From: Thalassotalea litorea
GTDB lineage: Bacteria > Pseudomonadota > Gammaproteobacteria > Enterobacterales > Alteromonadaceae
DNA: 64,000 nucleotides
Assembly (NCBI RefSeq): GCF_005843925.1
Contig: NZ_VCBC01000003.1
Span: 124,001 to 188,000 of the forward strand
Direction: 5' to 3'
The notes below the pieces were generated by a model, which saw nothing but the letters and a program-made list of their open reading frames with translations, ran no database searches and was not told where the DNA came from. Shown here one piece after another: positions 52,761 to 60,990 of the stretch (position 1 is its first letter; each line of letters starts with the position of its first letter). A program made the translations under genes and the position numbers.

Positions 52761-53395
52761 TTCGCTTGTCCTGTAAGCTGTTTCATGAGTTTCGGGCGAG
52801 TCGACTTATCCGACACCCAGATCGCCAGAAATTGATCAACCTGAACGCTTGGCGCAAATTCGTGAATCAACTGCTGATTGTGAAAGAGTTTCGCCTCTCC
52901 CTTCGAGCTGGTTTCAATAGCAAGAGAATCCTGCTCTTGAAGGTCGGGAAAGACTACTGCCAATTCCTCGATAAACCCAGAATTCTCTGGATGTTCAAAA
53001 TCCATTTTTCGCCATTGTTTCTTGGTTTCCTCGGCGAGCTTTTCTCCCTCAATATCAAGGAAATAGGTTAAGTGTAGACGTAAAGGGTGCTCTATACCGG
53101 CCGATGCACTTTCAAAGTCGCCATCAGGAGTAAACAATTTTGCTAAGTAAACATCCCAGAACAACATTTTCAGCTGCGCCTCCCCAACTTTCTGCCATTG
53201 CCCACTATTATCTGTACCCGTGCTGGTCACGGTCATGATATCCGCTTTGTCAGTGCTGGCCGCGTCGGGAATATCATAGCGGCTCTGTTTATCGCTGTGA
53301 TTATCGGTCTGATTGCCACTGGCTGGCAATGTTGTGAACAGTGATAGCGCTGTTGCGATTGCAACCAAAAGTGAAGTACGTGTGGAAGTGTTCAT
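52757..53395 (-). CDS. Chalcone isomerase-like periplasmic protein
   Basis: About 212 aa from ATG 53395, which has a strong GGAGG site (the frame is open to 53635, but that region overlaps the DUF2878 gene). A signal peptide is followed by GEAQLKMLFWDVYLAKLFTPDG and LRLHLTYFLDIEGEKLAEETKKQW, typical of the bacterial chalcone_isomerase-like family that likely binds fatty acids rather than catalysing flavonoid isomerisation. ATG overlaps the DUF2878 stop (ATGA), and its own stop overlaps the DUF3833 ATG. Middle gene of a tightly coupled three-gene operon. Confidence 0.87.
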   Translation of the reverse strand: MNTSTRTSLLVAIATALSLFTTLPASGNQTDNHSDKQSRYDIPDAASTDKADIMTVTSTGTDNSGQWQKVGEAQLKMLFWDVYLAKLFTPDGDFESASAGIEHPLRLHLTYFLDIEGEKLAEETKKQWRKMDFEHPENSGFIEELAVVFPDLQEQDSLAIETSSKGEAKLFHNQQLIHEFAPSVQVDQFLAIWVSDKSTRPKLMKQLTGQAK

Positions 53396-53919
53396 GAGAA
53401 TTTCCTCCAGATGTAGAGAGCAAGGGGCAGTACGCAAGCCCAAAACAGAACGAACAGAATGACCTGAGGTAATAACTGCAATTGGATAATAACCGCCTGT
53501 TTCAGGTGGCCTACGTAGTAACTGAAAGGGCCAGAAACCGCAGAGATTAACGCCAGGTGCCAGTAGGGAAGCGGCCAGTGCTGCAAGAAGATAAACGCAA
53601 AGCGAGCAAACGATACCCAAAGTACACCAAGCCAAAGAGGGTTGATGGTGGCGTCGTTAAACACGAATAGGTTCATGCTGATAAATGTAAAGTCGGCGAT
53701 GATGCCAATGCTTGCCAAACTAACAATCAATTTCAACGTTATTGCGCGCGGCGGGGTGAGAGCAAACCAGATTAAGGCAACAAGCGCTGCCGCTGTGCTC
53801 CATTGCATGATAACGATGAGAAACCAGATAACATTGAAAACGATACCGTGCCAAAGCAATGAGGGCGGCTGAGTGCGCTCAATATTGGCATCATTAGCGT
53901 GGCTGGTATTCATAATCAT
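53392..53919 (-). CDS. DUF2878 family membrane protein
   Basis: About 175 aa from ATG 53919 (or 53913), five hydrophobic helices. Features include LLWHGIVFNVIWFLIV, and LWLGVLWVSFARFAF with SYYVGHLK, as in DUF2878. The frame is open to 54021, but that part is hydrophilic, Arg-rich and overlaps nothing conserved. First gene of the operon with the chalcone-isomerase-like and DUF3833 genes, coupled by an ATGA overlap. Function unknown; presumably an inner-membrane step in lipid modification. Confidence 0.82.
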   Translation of the reverse strand: MIMNTSHANDANIERTQPPSLLWHGIVFNVIWFLIVIMQWSTAAALVALIWFALTPPRAITLKLIVSLASIGIIADFTFISMNLFVFNDATINPLWLGVLWVSFARFAFIFLQHWPLPYWHLALISAVSGPFSYYVGHLKQAVIIQLQLLPQVILFVLFWACVLPLALYIWRKFS

Positions 53920-54027
53920 CACAGGGTCTCGGCGAGTGGTGATGAATATACGAAATGAACGGCAAAATGGTTCACGCCTGTTTACGAAAGGACGATTACT
54001 GGAGACGGATTGTAGCGACACCCGAAT

Positions 54028-54078
54028 ACCAATTCCACTAAGTGTTTTCCCACTCAGTGAGAATTTAATGGAATTGGT
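54028..54078. mobile_element. 51-bp short relative of the MITE family
   Basis: Ends ACCAATTCCA (54028-54037) and TGGAATTGGT (54069-54078) are inverted. The interior shares ACTCAGTGAGAATTTAA with the 272-bp element at 44924. No clear target duplication. It lies just upstream of the DUF2878 gene. Confidence 0.75.
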
Positions 54079-54118
54079 ATAAGGCCTGGTATCGCTTAAT
54101 TCAGGGATAAGTTTTTAA

Positions 54119-55228
54119 TTAAATTACCGATTTTATGGTATCGATGAAGTGCTCAATATCCGCCTTATCGTTGTAGATGTGGGGTGATACGCGCATTCCC
54201 AATGCGCGACTGTCGACAGCGATTTTCTGAGCGGCAAGTTTGTCTAATACGGCTTGCTGCTTATCAGCAAAATGCAATATTGCCGTACCTGAGCGTAGAG
54301 CCGAATGTTCAGGTGAACGAATATAATCGGCGAGGTGCTGCCAGAGATGATTTAACATGTTCTGGTTATGCTCGCGTAATTTGTCTGAGGTTACCTGATT
54401 AAAATACTTTAACGTGTGAGCTGCGATAGCATAGGGTGCGATTGACGGGGTGCCGCCCCAAAAGCGCATAGCACTTGGGTGATATTTAAAGTGATGAATA
54501 TCAAATTCAAATGGATTTTCGTGGGAAAACCAACCGACATCAATGGGCTCACATTGTTCGATGTGTGCTTCTTTAATCCACAAATAGGCAGCGCCGGGGC
54601 CTGAACATAACCACTTCACACTAGAGCCAATCATAAAGTCTGGTTGCAGAGCTTGCAGATCCAGCGGGATAACACCGGCGGATTGAGCAATATCCAACAC
54701 CGAAAGAGCATTCACTTTTTTGGCCAGGGCGATGACGTCCGAAATTGGTGCTAATTGGCCAGTATTGGAATAGGCGTGGGAAACAAACACTAAATCAGTA
54801 TCGGCATTTAAGTATTGCGACCAGACATTGGCATCGGTGATGTCATGATCTTTTGGGATAAACCGAATGTTTGCCTCTGGTAGGCATTTTTGTACGGCGA
54901 ACCCCATACTTGGGAAGTCCTGCTCCGCCATGAGTATTACAACGCCTTGTTTGCGTAATTGCGGTAAGGATTGCAATAGCTTGGTCAGAGCCGACGACAG
55001 GTTTACCTGCGGACAAAACTGACTGGCGTTGGAATTTAATAACCCGGCTAGCTGATTAACAAAGTCATCGATGATGCCCAACCATTGCCCCCAGGGTTCA
55101 GTATCACCCTGTTGCCAGGGCACTAGAAAGCTGTCTTCAAAGCCCTGCTGTAAACTTTTTAAGGGTCTGCCAACGCTATGATTTAGCAGATAGGTACCTT
55201 GCGGTAAATGAAAATCCTGTTTGCTCAT
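54119..55228 (-). CDS. Class V aminotransferase-fold PLP enzyme, kynureninase-like
   Basis: A 369-aa PLP enzyme. The PLP lysine is Lys205 in SSVKWLCSGPGAAYLW, which resembles the kynureninase context (Y-K-Y/F-L-N-G-G-P-G); Asp179 (VLDIAQSAG) contacts the pyridine nitrogen. A late MRFWGGTPSIAPY segment is also kynureninase/isopenicillin-epimerase-like. AGGGATAG precedes the ATG. It is encoded 11 bp after the PrnB-like gene. I infer that it acts on a product of that enzyme, probably a side-chain cleavage or beta-elimination on an aromatic amino acid derivative. True kynureninase activity is not proven. Confidence 0.83.
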   Translation of the reverse strand: MSKQDFHLPQGTYLLNHSVGRPLKSLQQGFEDSFLVPWQQGDTEPWGQWLGIIDDFVNQLAGLLNSNASQFCPQVNLSSALTKLLQSLPQLRKQGVVILMAEQDFPSMGFAVQKCLPEANIRFIPKDHDITDANVWSQYLNADTDLVFVSHAYSNTGQLAPISDVIALAKKVNALSVLDIAQSAGVIPLDLQALQPDFMIGSSVKWLCSGPGAAYLWIKEAHIEQCEPIDVGWFSHENPFEFDIHHFKYHPSAMRFWGGTPSIAPYAIAAHTLKYFNQVTSDKLREHNQNMLNHLWQHLADYIRSPEHSALRSGTAILHFADKQQAVLDKLAAQKIAVDSRALGMRVSPHIYNDKADIEHFIDTIKSVI

Positions 55229-55239
55229 CTGCTATCCCT

Positions 55240-56415
55240 TTAGCTTTTATCTAGTGTTGCTTTGAGGATTTCGATATCCTCAAAGCGGGTACGAATATCA
55301 CTGCGTTTGGCCGCACAGCGTTTATCCCTCAGTTTTTCCAATCCATCCAATAGCACTGGCAATGGTGGACCGGAAGCCGTTACTTTTTCCATATGTTGCT
55401 GCACCATAGACAGCGATGGAATTCGAATATATTTTTCCACTAATTGGTTATGGTGGGCAATCGCGGTTTCGCCATGGAGTTTACAAACCTCTAGAAACAA
55501 AGCCAGATTTTGCTGATACCAGTCACGACTATGAGCATCTTTTGCGTCAAGAAAATCGTCCATTAAACTTGGTCGCCGCATACAATCGCGCAGGATAATC
55601 TGATCTTCCGGCATCATATATAAAAATTTGTCCACCAACATTTGCGAGTATGACGGCTCGTTTGCAAAGCACAATCCAAGCTGCATATCGATAACATTGA
55701 TACCGGCAAAATCACCTGCATTTGCACCTCGGTATACCTCTTTACCTACCCGATAAGGTTTGTAGTAGGGGCGAACGCAATAAAAGAAACGATCGGCGGC
55801 GAGCTTTTCAAATAATACCTGATTGGAGTCCAGAACATCCTGCAGTGCCTGTTTCGCCACCTTTAACAAATCGGCGGTAATTGGATGACTGATACCTAAA
55901 GGCTGAATCTTCAATAACGCATCGGCAGCTCGTTTATAGGCCAGAATACCTTTGGTGTTGTAATCGAGAAACAAGGCTTCATCGTGTAAATCGGTAAACC
56001 GTTTGTAGGTGCCATCGACAGCGCTGTTGTGGGTTGTTAGATGAGCAGTAGCAAATCTTGGTGTTACGCCAATGGATGCTCCGATGTGCATAGCAAGAGC
56101 CGAGGCTTGAGTTAATGGGGAAACGGTTTCTCGTGATGGCTCGGTAATTTCATGACGGCGACAGGCGGCCATATATAACCCAACATTGCCAAGCAAGTTA
56201 AACGCGTTATCAAACCCTTCGTCAGTATTGCCCTCTGCGAGGAGAGTGGCGATGAGTTCTTCTCCCTGGGTTTTCAGAGCTGATTTCATGTCCTCGCCAA
56301 TATTGTCGACATTGGCTCTGTCATCCTGTTGCCAATACAGTGTTTCAAGCTTTGAATTTAAGGTACAAAATTCATTTCTGATCCAACGATCAAAAGCACG
56401 GGTGTTTGCTGTCAC
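55240..56415 (-). CDS. PrnB-like protein (IDO/TDO-fold heme enzyme, DUF1864)
   Basis: A 391-aa helical protein of the family of PrnB, the monodechloroaminopyrrolnitrin synthase that rearranges 7-chlorotryptophan. It has the GISHPITADLL region, the substrate-side FYCVRPYYKPYRVGKEVYRGANAGDFAG stretch (about residues 211-238; shown in part), and a proximal-ligand candidate His321/His322 in GETAIAHHNQLV. It begins with GTG 56415. Partnered with a kynureninase-like PLP gene and, on the other strand, an Lrp-type regulator. No halogenase (PrnA/PrnC) or Rieske oxygenase (PrnD) is nearby, so pyrrolnitrin is excluded. Probably heme-dependent oxidation of tryptophan or a relative. Confidence 0.85.
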   Translation of the reverse strand: MTANTRAFDRWIRNEFCTLNSKLETLYWQQDDRANVDNIGEDMKSALKTQGEELIATLLAEGNTDEGFDNAFNLLGNVGLYMAACRRHEITEPSRETVSPLTQASALAMHIGASIGVTPRFATAHLTTHNSAVDGTYKRFTDLHDEALFLDYNTKGILAYKRAADALLKIQPLGISHPITADLLKVAKQALQDVLDSNQVLFEKLAADRFFYCVRPYYKPYRVGKEVYRGANAGDFAGINVIDMQLGLCFANEPSYSQMLVDKFLYMMPEDQIILRDCMRRPSLMDDFLDAKDAHSRDWYQQNLALFLEVCKLHGETAIAHHNQLVEKYIRIPSLSMVQQHMEKVTASGPPLPVLLDGLEKLRDKRCAAKRSDIRTRFEDIEILKATLDKS

Positions 56416-56449
56416 AATTAAATGTCCGAAAATAGTTAACTAAGAGCAT

Positions 56450-56553
56450 GCTAACAAAGCTTAGCAAGTGAATTGCAATAAAATAGGTAAGTAGTTTTGG
56501 GCTTTCGTGGTTAAATGGTCTAATGTGGGGCTTTTAAATAGTGAAAATCACTA
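56450..56553. promoter_or_regulatory. Inverted repeats between PrnB-like gene and Lrp regulator (candidate operators)
   Basis: TAGTGA/TCACTA (56539-56553, 3-base centre) and GCTAA/TTAGC (56450-56465) lie in the divergent intergenic region. Lrp/AsnC regulators commonly bind such sites near their own promoter. Assignment is by position and symmetry. Confidence 0.45.
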
Positions 56554-56582
56554 ACTTACCCCGATTGGTGGAAGGGCAGGCT

Positions 56583-57041
56583 ATGGATAATAAAGACTTA
56601 CAGATACTCGATGCCTTGCAAAGTAATGGTCGGGTAGCAATTTCTGAACTGGCTGAACAGGTAAACCTGTCGGATACTCCCTGTTTACGCCGAGTGAAAA
56701 AGCTGGAAGCCAGTGGCATGATTAAAGGCTATCGGGCAAGCATCGATGCCAATGCGTTGGGGTATTCTGTGCTGATTTACGCGCAGGTGAGACTGACGGA
56801 AAATTCGTTTGATAAAGCCGAAGAGTTTGAGCAGGCAATGCGATCATTACCGCAAATACAGGAATGCTCAGTAGTTACGGGTAGTTATGATTATTTACTA
56901 AAAATCATTGCCAAAGATCTCGGCCACTATGAACATTTTCTTAAAACATCACTTGGCAAAGTTACCGCCATCGATAGCATCGAATCCACTGTTGTACTCA
57001 AACAAACCTTTTCCCGAGAGACGATACCCATTTTTGACTAG
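56583..57041 (+). CDS. Lrp/AsnC-family transcriptional regulator
   Basis: 152 aa from ATG 56583, with GGAAGGGCAGG upstream; the open frame reaches a GTG at 56541. N-terminal wHTH (DLQILDALQSNGRVAISELAEQVNLSDTPCLRRVKKLE, shown in parts by motif) and C-terminal RAM domain (ECSVVTGSYDYLLKIIAKD). Divergent to the PrnB-like/PLP operon, so it likely senses tryptophan or a related amino acid and controls that operon. A palindromic GGGGTCAGAG element starts 5 bp after its stop and may act as a terminator. Confidence 0.92.
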   Translation: MDNKDLQILDALQSNGRVAISELAEQVNLSDTPCLRRVKKLEASGMIKGYRASIDANALGYSVLIYAQVRLTENSFDKAEEFEQAMRSLPQIQECSVVTGSYDYLLKIIAKDLGHYEHFLKTSLGKVTAIDSIESTVVLKQTFSRETIPIFD

Positions 57042-57045
57042 CGCC

Positions 57046-57104
57046 CTAAAGATCAAGGGGTCAGAGTTGTTGATTATCAACAACTCTGACCCCTTGATCT
57101 TTAG
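57046..57104. repeat. Palindromic element with GGGGTCAGAG core, copy B
   Basis: Perfect 29-bp complementary arms (57046-57074 and 57076-57104) with a single-base centre. The core matches copy A at 9755-9809. It follows an Lrp-type gene's stop by 5 bp, and its other end faces the DUF6491 gene's stop by 20 bp. Confidence 0.88.
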
Positions 57105-57123
57105 TTTATCGGTATTCAGGAAG

Positions 57124-57621
57124 CTATTGCTGAGTATCTTCCGAAGTTTTCTCAGATACTTCTTCGTTGTCCTCAGTTTCTGTTTCACCATCTTGGACAT
57201 CGGAATTATCTTTACTCTTTTCCGGATGCCACTCATAGATTCGAGTGATAATACAGCTGTCTACCATTCCTCCGGTAACATCCGTCACGACTTTGTCGCC
57301 CCTGGATAAGCAACTCGACCCCATGCGCTGTACCGTTGCAATGCGGGTAAATGCCCACTGAGGATCGCAAGTTCCTGACAAGGTTAATTTATAGGCTTTG
57401 TTAGATCGTGGATAAATCAATAACGCCTTGCGTTCGCTATCTAAGGTACTCCAGCTATCTAAAGATGAGGCATAGCAGACCTGTGAAACTTCTTTTCCCT
57501 GGCGCGGGTCAATTTCTTTGGCTGCTGAGGATTGTTCGCCATTGCCGCTGCAACCCCCAATGGCCAGTAATGTAGTAAGCAAATAATATTTGAGAGTAGA
57601 TAATTTCACTAACGTTGTCAT
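57124..57621 (-). CDS. DUF6491 family lipoprotein
   Basis: About 165 aa from ATG 57621 (AAGG 7 bases upstream; the frame is open to 57714). Lipobox AIGGC. The core VCYASSLDSWSTLDSERKALLIYPRSN and later GTCDPQWAFTRIATV..SSCLSRGDKVVTD resemble DUF6491, in which Cys pairs likely form disulfides. The C-terminal 40 residues are a highly acidic, low-complexity tail rich in Glu/Asp/Ser/Thr. Function unknown. Confidence 0.78.
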   Translation of the reverse strand: MTTLVKLSTLKYYLLTTLLAIGGCSGNGEQSSAAKEIDPRQGKEVSQVCYASSLDSWSTLDSERKALLIYPRSNKAYKLTLSGTCDPQWAFTRIATVQRMGSSCLSRGDKVVTDVTGGMVDSCIITRIYEWHPEKSKDNSDVQDGETETEDNEEVSEKTSEDTQQ

Positions 57622-57841
57622 CGCCATACCTTTTTCATGCCTGTGCTGATCGTTGCTAAGGGTGTTACTGCCGGGCTTCTTTGATTGTACGCTGTGGTGC
57701 TGGTTAAGGTGCACCTATTCGAACACCCAAGTGCGCATTGAGTTATGAGGTAAGTATAGTCTGCCCGTATTAGGGGGATTTGGCAAAGCGAATAATGACG
57801 ACTAAGTTAATAGTAAGAGTTGATAACTATCATAAACACAG

Positions 57842-59236
57842 ATGAAACCAGTCGATAATGCAAATATTAGTCATGCGGCGACGGTAGCGGTGAATCGTTT
57901 CGGAATTGGCGCAAAACCAGGGGAGCTGGTGACAGCTTCAACCGACCCGCAAGGGTGGGTGATGAAAAGTCTTGCACCGATTAGCTTTGAGAGCAGTCGC
58001 TCTCCTACGTCTTCGCAAATTTTAATCAAGCTGGCAGACATTCGTCAGTTACGGAAAAAACGTCAGGCTCTATTAGATGCGGGTAAGCTTGAAGATAGTG
58101 CCGAAATTCCCGAAGAGTTGATGGATCCCGCCGGCAATTATTTTCAATCTACCTATCGGCAGATAGCGACGGATACCTTTAACCAGGCTCTGGCATCGGA
58201 TTCCGGGGTGAGTTGGCGGTTGCTCGACTTTTTTTCCAATCACTTCAGTGTATCGGCCAGCTCCCAAGGAATGACAGCGCTCGCTGCAACATTGGAAAGG
58301 GAGGCCATAGCGCCGCACTTGTTGGGCTCTTTTACCGACATGTTAATTGCGGTATGCCAACATCCGGCAATGCTGATTTATCTAAACAATGAAAAATCGT
58401 TTGGACCGAATTCCATTTTTGTTCAACACGGACGGCTAGGACTCAATGAAAATCTGGCCAGAGAAATCTTAGAGTTACACACCTTAGGCGTCGATGGCGG
58501 TTACACCCAACAAGATGTTGTTGAACTTGCCAAAGGCATAACCGGATGGAGTGTGAAAAAACCTGTAGATGAAAGCTCGAAGGGATTTAAGTATCGCAGC
58601 TATGGCCATGAGCCGGGGGCGCGAGTATTACTCGGCAAACAATATTCACAAAAAGGCATGCATCAGGGCCTGGCCATGCTTGCCGACCTGGCCGCACATC
58701 CAAGTACGGCAAAATTTATAACGCACAAATTGGCAGTACACTTTGTCAGTGACAAACCATCGAAAGCGTTACTAGAATCTCTTGAAAAACGCTGGCTAAA
58801 CACAAATGGCAATATCCGTGAAGTTATGGAGGCGCTGGTAAATCACCCCGAGGCCTGGCAGCAGCAAACACGAAAATATAAAAGCCCACGTGATTTTGTG
58901 TATTCCGCATTGCGCGGTTTGGATGTGAAATCGATAAAACAAGGTCAGTATTTTGCAACCATGCGGTCACTCGGACAAGCTCCGTTTAAAGCCGGTTCAC
59001 CTGCTGGGTTTGGTGATGTTCAGCAAACCTGGGATGGCGCAAGTGCACTTATGGCACGCATTGAATGGTCATCTGAACTTGCACAGCGAGCACAAGAAAC
59101 CGACCCCGAAACGCTGATGACGACCAGTTTAGGAAGCGCTATTAGTCACGATACATTTACCCATGTAAGCCGAGCAGAAAGTCGTGATGTTGCTATGACA
59201 ATCATGTTGATGAGCCCAGAGTTTCAAAGGAGATAA
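57842..59236 (+). CDS. DUF1800 family protein
   Basis: A 464-aa protein with the DUF1800 features: AAT..AVNRFGIGAKPGE near the start, a central QHGRLGLNENLAREILELHTLGVDGGYTQQDVVELAKGITGW (shown by motif), and FITHKLAVHFVSD. No N-terminal signal peptide is visible, although its partner has a Tat signal, so it may be exported as a complex or start elsewhere. The stop overlaps the DUF1501 ATG (TAATG). The two families occur together across bacteria, and their molecular role is unknown. Confidence 0.9.
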   Translation: MKPVDNANISHAATVAVNRFGIGAKPGELVTASTDPQGWVMKSLAPISFESSRSPTSSQILIKLADIRQLRKKRQALLDAGKLEDSAEIPEELMDPAGNYFQSTYRQIATDTFNQALASDSGVSWRLLDFFSNHFSVSASSQGMTALAATLEREAIAPHLLGSFTDMLIAVCQHPAMLIYLNNEKSFGPNSIFVQHGRLGLNENLAREILELHTLGVDGGYTQQDVVELAKGITGWSVKKPVDESSKGFKYRSYGHEPGARVLLGKQYSQKGMHQGLAMLADLAAHPSTAKFITHKLAVHFVSDKPSKALLESLEKRWLNTNGNIREVMEALVNHPEAWQQQTRKYKSPRDFVYSALRGLDVKSIKQGQYFATMRSLGQAPFKAGSPAGFGDVQQTWDGASALMARIEWSSELAQRAQETDPETLMTTSLGSAISHDTFTHVSRAESRDVAMTIMLMSPEFQRR

Positions 59237-60396
59237 TGATGCGCCGCAGACAATTTATCAAAGCATTAACCGCATCATTGGCAACCATACATACCCCTTT
59301 GCTCGCGGCCAATAGACTTGCTCTAAATCCAAATCGCAGTGGTAAACCGGCAAAATTAGTTTGGGTTGTCATGCGTGGGGCAATGGACTCTTTACATACC
59401 GTAGTGCCGACGTTTGAGTCGCAATTATCGAGTTATCGACCGAATTTATATCCTGCGATAAAAGACGATTTATTGGCAATCGATAAGGGCTTTGGATTGC
59501 ATCCAGCGATGACTTATATGCATGAGTTATACAAGCAAAATCAGTTATTGGTGATCAATGCGGTATCTTCCGGCTTTACTGAACGCTCGCACTTTGATGG
59601 ACAGGACTTTCTTGAGAGTGGACTTGCCCATATCGATGCAGATACCGGCTGGTTGGGGCGCGCGGCGGCCTCTCGGGTCAACAAGGCAATTGCCGTTGCC
59701 AATTCAGTGCCAATCAGTTTACGGGGTTATGACAAGGTTACAACTTGGTACCCTTCGCGATTTCATAGCGCAGATGCCAGTGTTTTCGATGCCCTTGAAG
59801 ACTTATATCAATCGGATAAATTGCTAAGTAAACGCTTAGCCCAAGGCCTTGAACTGAGACAACTGACCAGCGAAGGGCGTGGAGGATACAATCGCGGCCG
59901 TTTTGTTGATTTAGCCCAATCTTGTGGTCGTATTCTGGCAAACGATCAAGGCACGGATTGTGCGATGCTCGAAGTCGGTGGCTGGGACACCCATAATTAT
60001 GAAATACGTCGTCAGCACAAACATTTAGTGGAATTAAATGATGGCTTAAAAGCATTGCAGCAAAGCCTTGGTGACTACTGGGAAAATACCGTGGTAGTGA
60101 TGGCGACCGAATTTGGACGCACGATAAAAGAAAACGGCACATTGGGGACGGATCATGGCACCGCAAGTTGCATGTTTATGGCCGGAGGTGCGGTAGCCGG
60201 TGGTCAGGTTTTAGGTAAGTGGCCGGGATTGTCGAAAGAGCAATTATTTGAAGGTCGGGATCTGGCGCCAACCTCAAATACTTTTTCCTGGATAGCATCC
60301 ATGCTGTCTCAGCATTGGCAGCTAGGCGATCAGCAAATTGCCGAGGTATTTCCCCAGGCAAGCCCATACAAAGGCAATTTAATCGCCAAACGCTAG
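59236..60396 (+). CDS. DUF1501 family protein with Tat signal
   Basis: A 386-aa protein with a twin-arginine signal (MRRRQFIKALTASLATIHTPLLAA), a sulfatase/alkaline-phosphatase-like alpha/beta fold suggested by VWVVMRGAMDSLHTVVPT, GWDTHNYEI and VVVMATEFGRTIKENGT..DHGTAS. The Tat signal implies folded export, possibly with a cofactor. Coupled to the DUF1800 gene. Start may be the second of two adjacent ATGs. Its stop overlaps the convergent GNAT gene by 4 bases. Confidence 0.9.
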   Translation: MMRRRQFIKALTASLATIHTPLLAANRLALNPNRSGKPAKLVWVVMRGAMDSLHTVVPTFESQLSSYRPNLYPAIKDDLLAIDKGFGLHPAMTYMHELYKQNQLLVINAVSSGFTERSHFDGQDFLESGLAHIDADTGWLGRAAASRVNKAIAVANSVPISLRGYDKVTTWYPSRFHSADASVFDALEDLYQSDKLLSKRLAQGLELRQLTSEGRGGYNRGRFVDLAQSCGRILANDQGTDCAMLEVGGWDTHNYEIRRQHKHLVELNDGLKALQQSLGDYWENTVVVMATEFGRTIKENGTLGTDHGTASCMFMAGGAVAGGQVLGKWPGLSKEQLFEGRDLAPTSNTFSWIASMLSQHWQLGDQQIAEVFPQASPYKGNLIAKR

Positions 60397-60974
60397 ATGG
60401 ATTGCGATTGCCATTCGGTTTTTAAAAGGCCGTAAATGAATTCGTCGTGCCAGCGCCCGTTTAGGGTTGAATGCTGGCGCAGACACGCCTCTTTTTGCAT
60501 CCCAAGCTTTTCCATTAACCCGAAAGATGGATGATTTTCTGTGACGCAATGGGCGAGGATCTTATTTGCCTGACCTTCCATAAATAGCCAATCTATCAGT
60601 TTATTCGCGGCTTCCAATGCATAGCCTTTGCCATGGTAATCGGGATGTAAGCGATAGCCTATTTCCACCCGCCCATATTCAAGAGAGTCGACTCGCAGAC
60701 AAACGATGCCGATAAACGTTTGTTCATCTCGCAAGCACACTGCCAATCCTAACCAGGTTTTCTCATCACATTGCCAGGGTTCCATGAATTCGCGCACTTT
60801 CTTCTCAAGTGTCGCATCGTCTTCAATATTGGCAATATAACGCATGATTCTGGGATCTTTATTGTGTGCCAGTTCCGCGGCTAAATCGCCAGCTTGGAAA
60901 TTTCGAATGTTCAGGCGTTCCGTTTGCCAGTTGCATTGATTAAGCTTGGTTTGAATTTCCATTGCAGACAACAT
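60393..60974 (-). CDS. GNAT-family N-acetyltransferase
   Basis: About 193 aa from ATG 60974 (open to 61106, but the extra part overlaps the transglycosylase gene). RimJ/RimL-like: TERLNIRNFQAGDLAA start, core IGYRLHPDYHGKGYALEAANKLI with the acetyl-CoA-binding Q/R-x-x-G-x-G/A-like HGKGYA, and HCVTENHPSFGLMEKLGM. Transfers acetyl to an amino group, with protein or small-molecule targets unknown. Downstream of the lytic transglycosylase gene, 16 bp apart. Confidence 0.88.
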   Translation of the reverse strand: MLSAMEIQTKLNQCNWQTERLNIRNFQAGDLAAELAHNKDPRIMRYIANIEDDATLEKKVREFMEPWQCDEKTWLGLAVCLRDEQTFIGIVCLRVDSLEYGRVEIGYRLHPDYHGKGYALEAANKLIDWLFMEGQANKILAHCVTENHPSFGLMEKLGMQKEACLRQHSTLNGRWHDEFIYGLLKTEWQSQSI

Positions 60975-60990
60975 AGTGATTTTTATCCTT

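Noticed and set aside
54119..56415. Pyrrolnitrin biosynthesis cluster
   Set aside because: PrnA/PrnC halogenases and PrnD oxygenase are missing; the PLP neighbour does not belong to that pathway.
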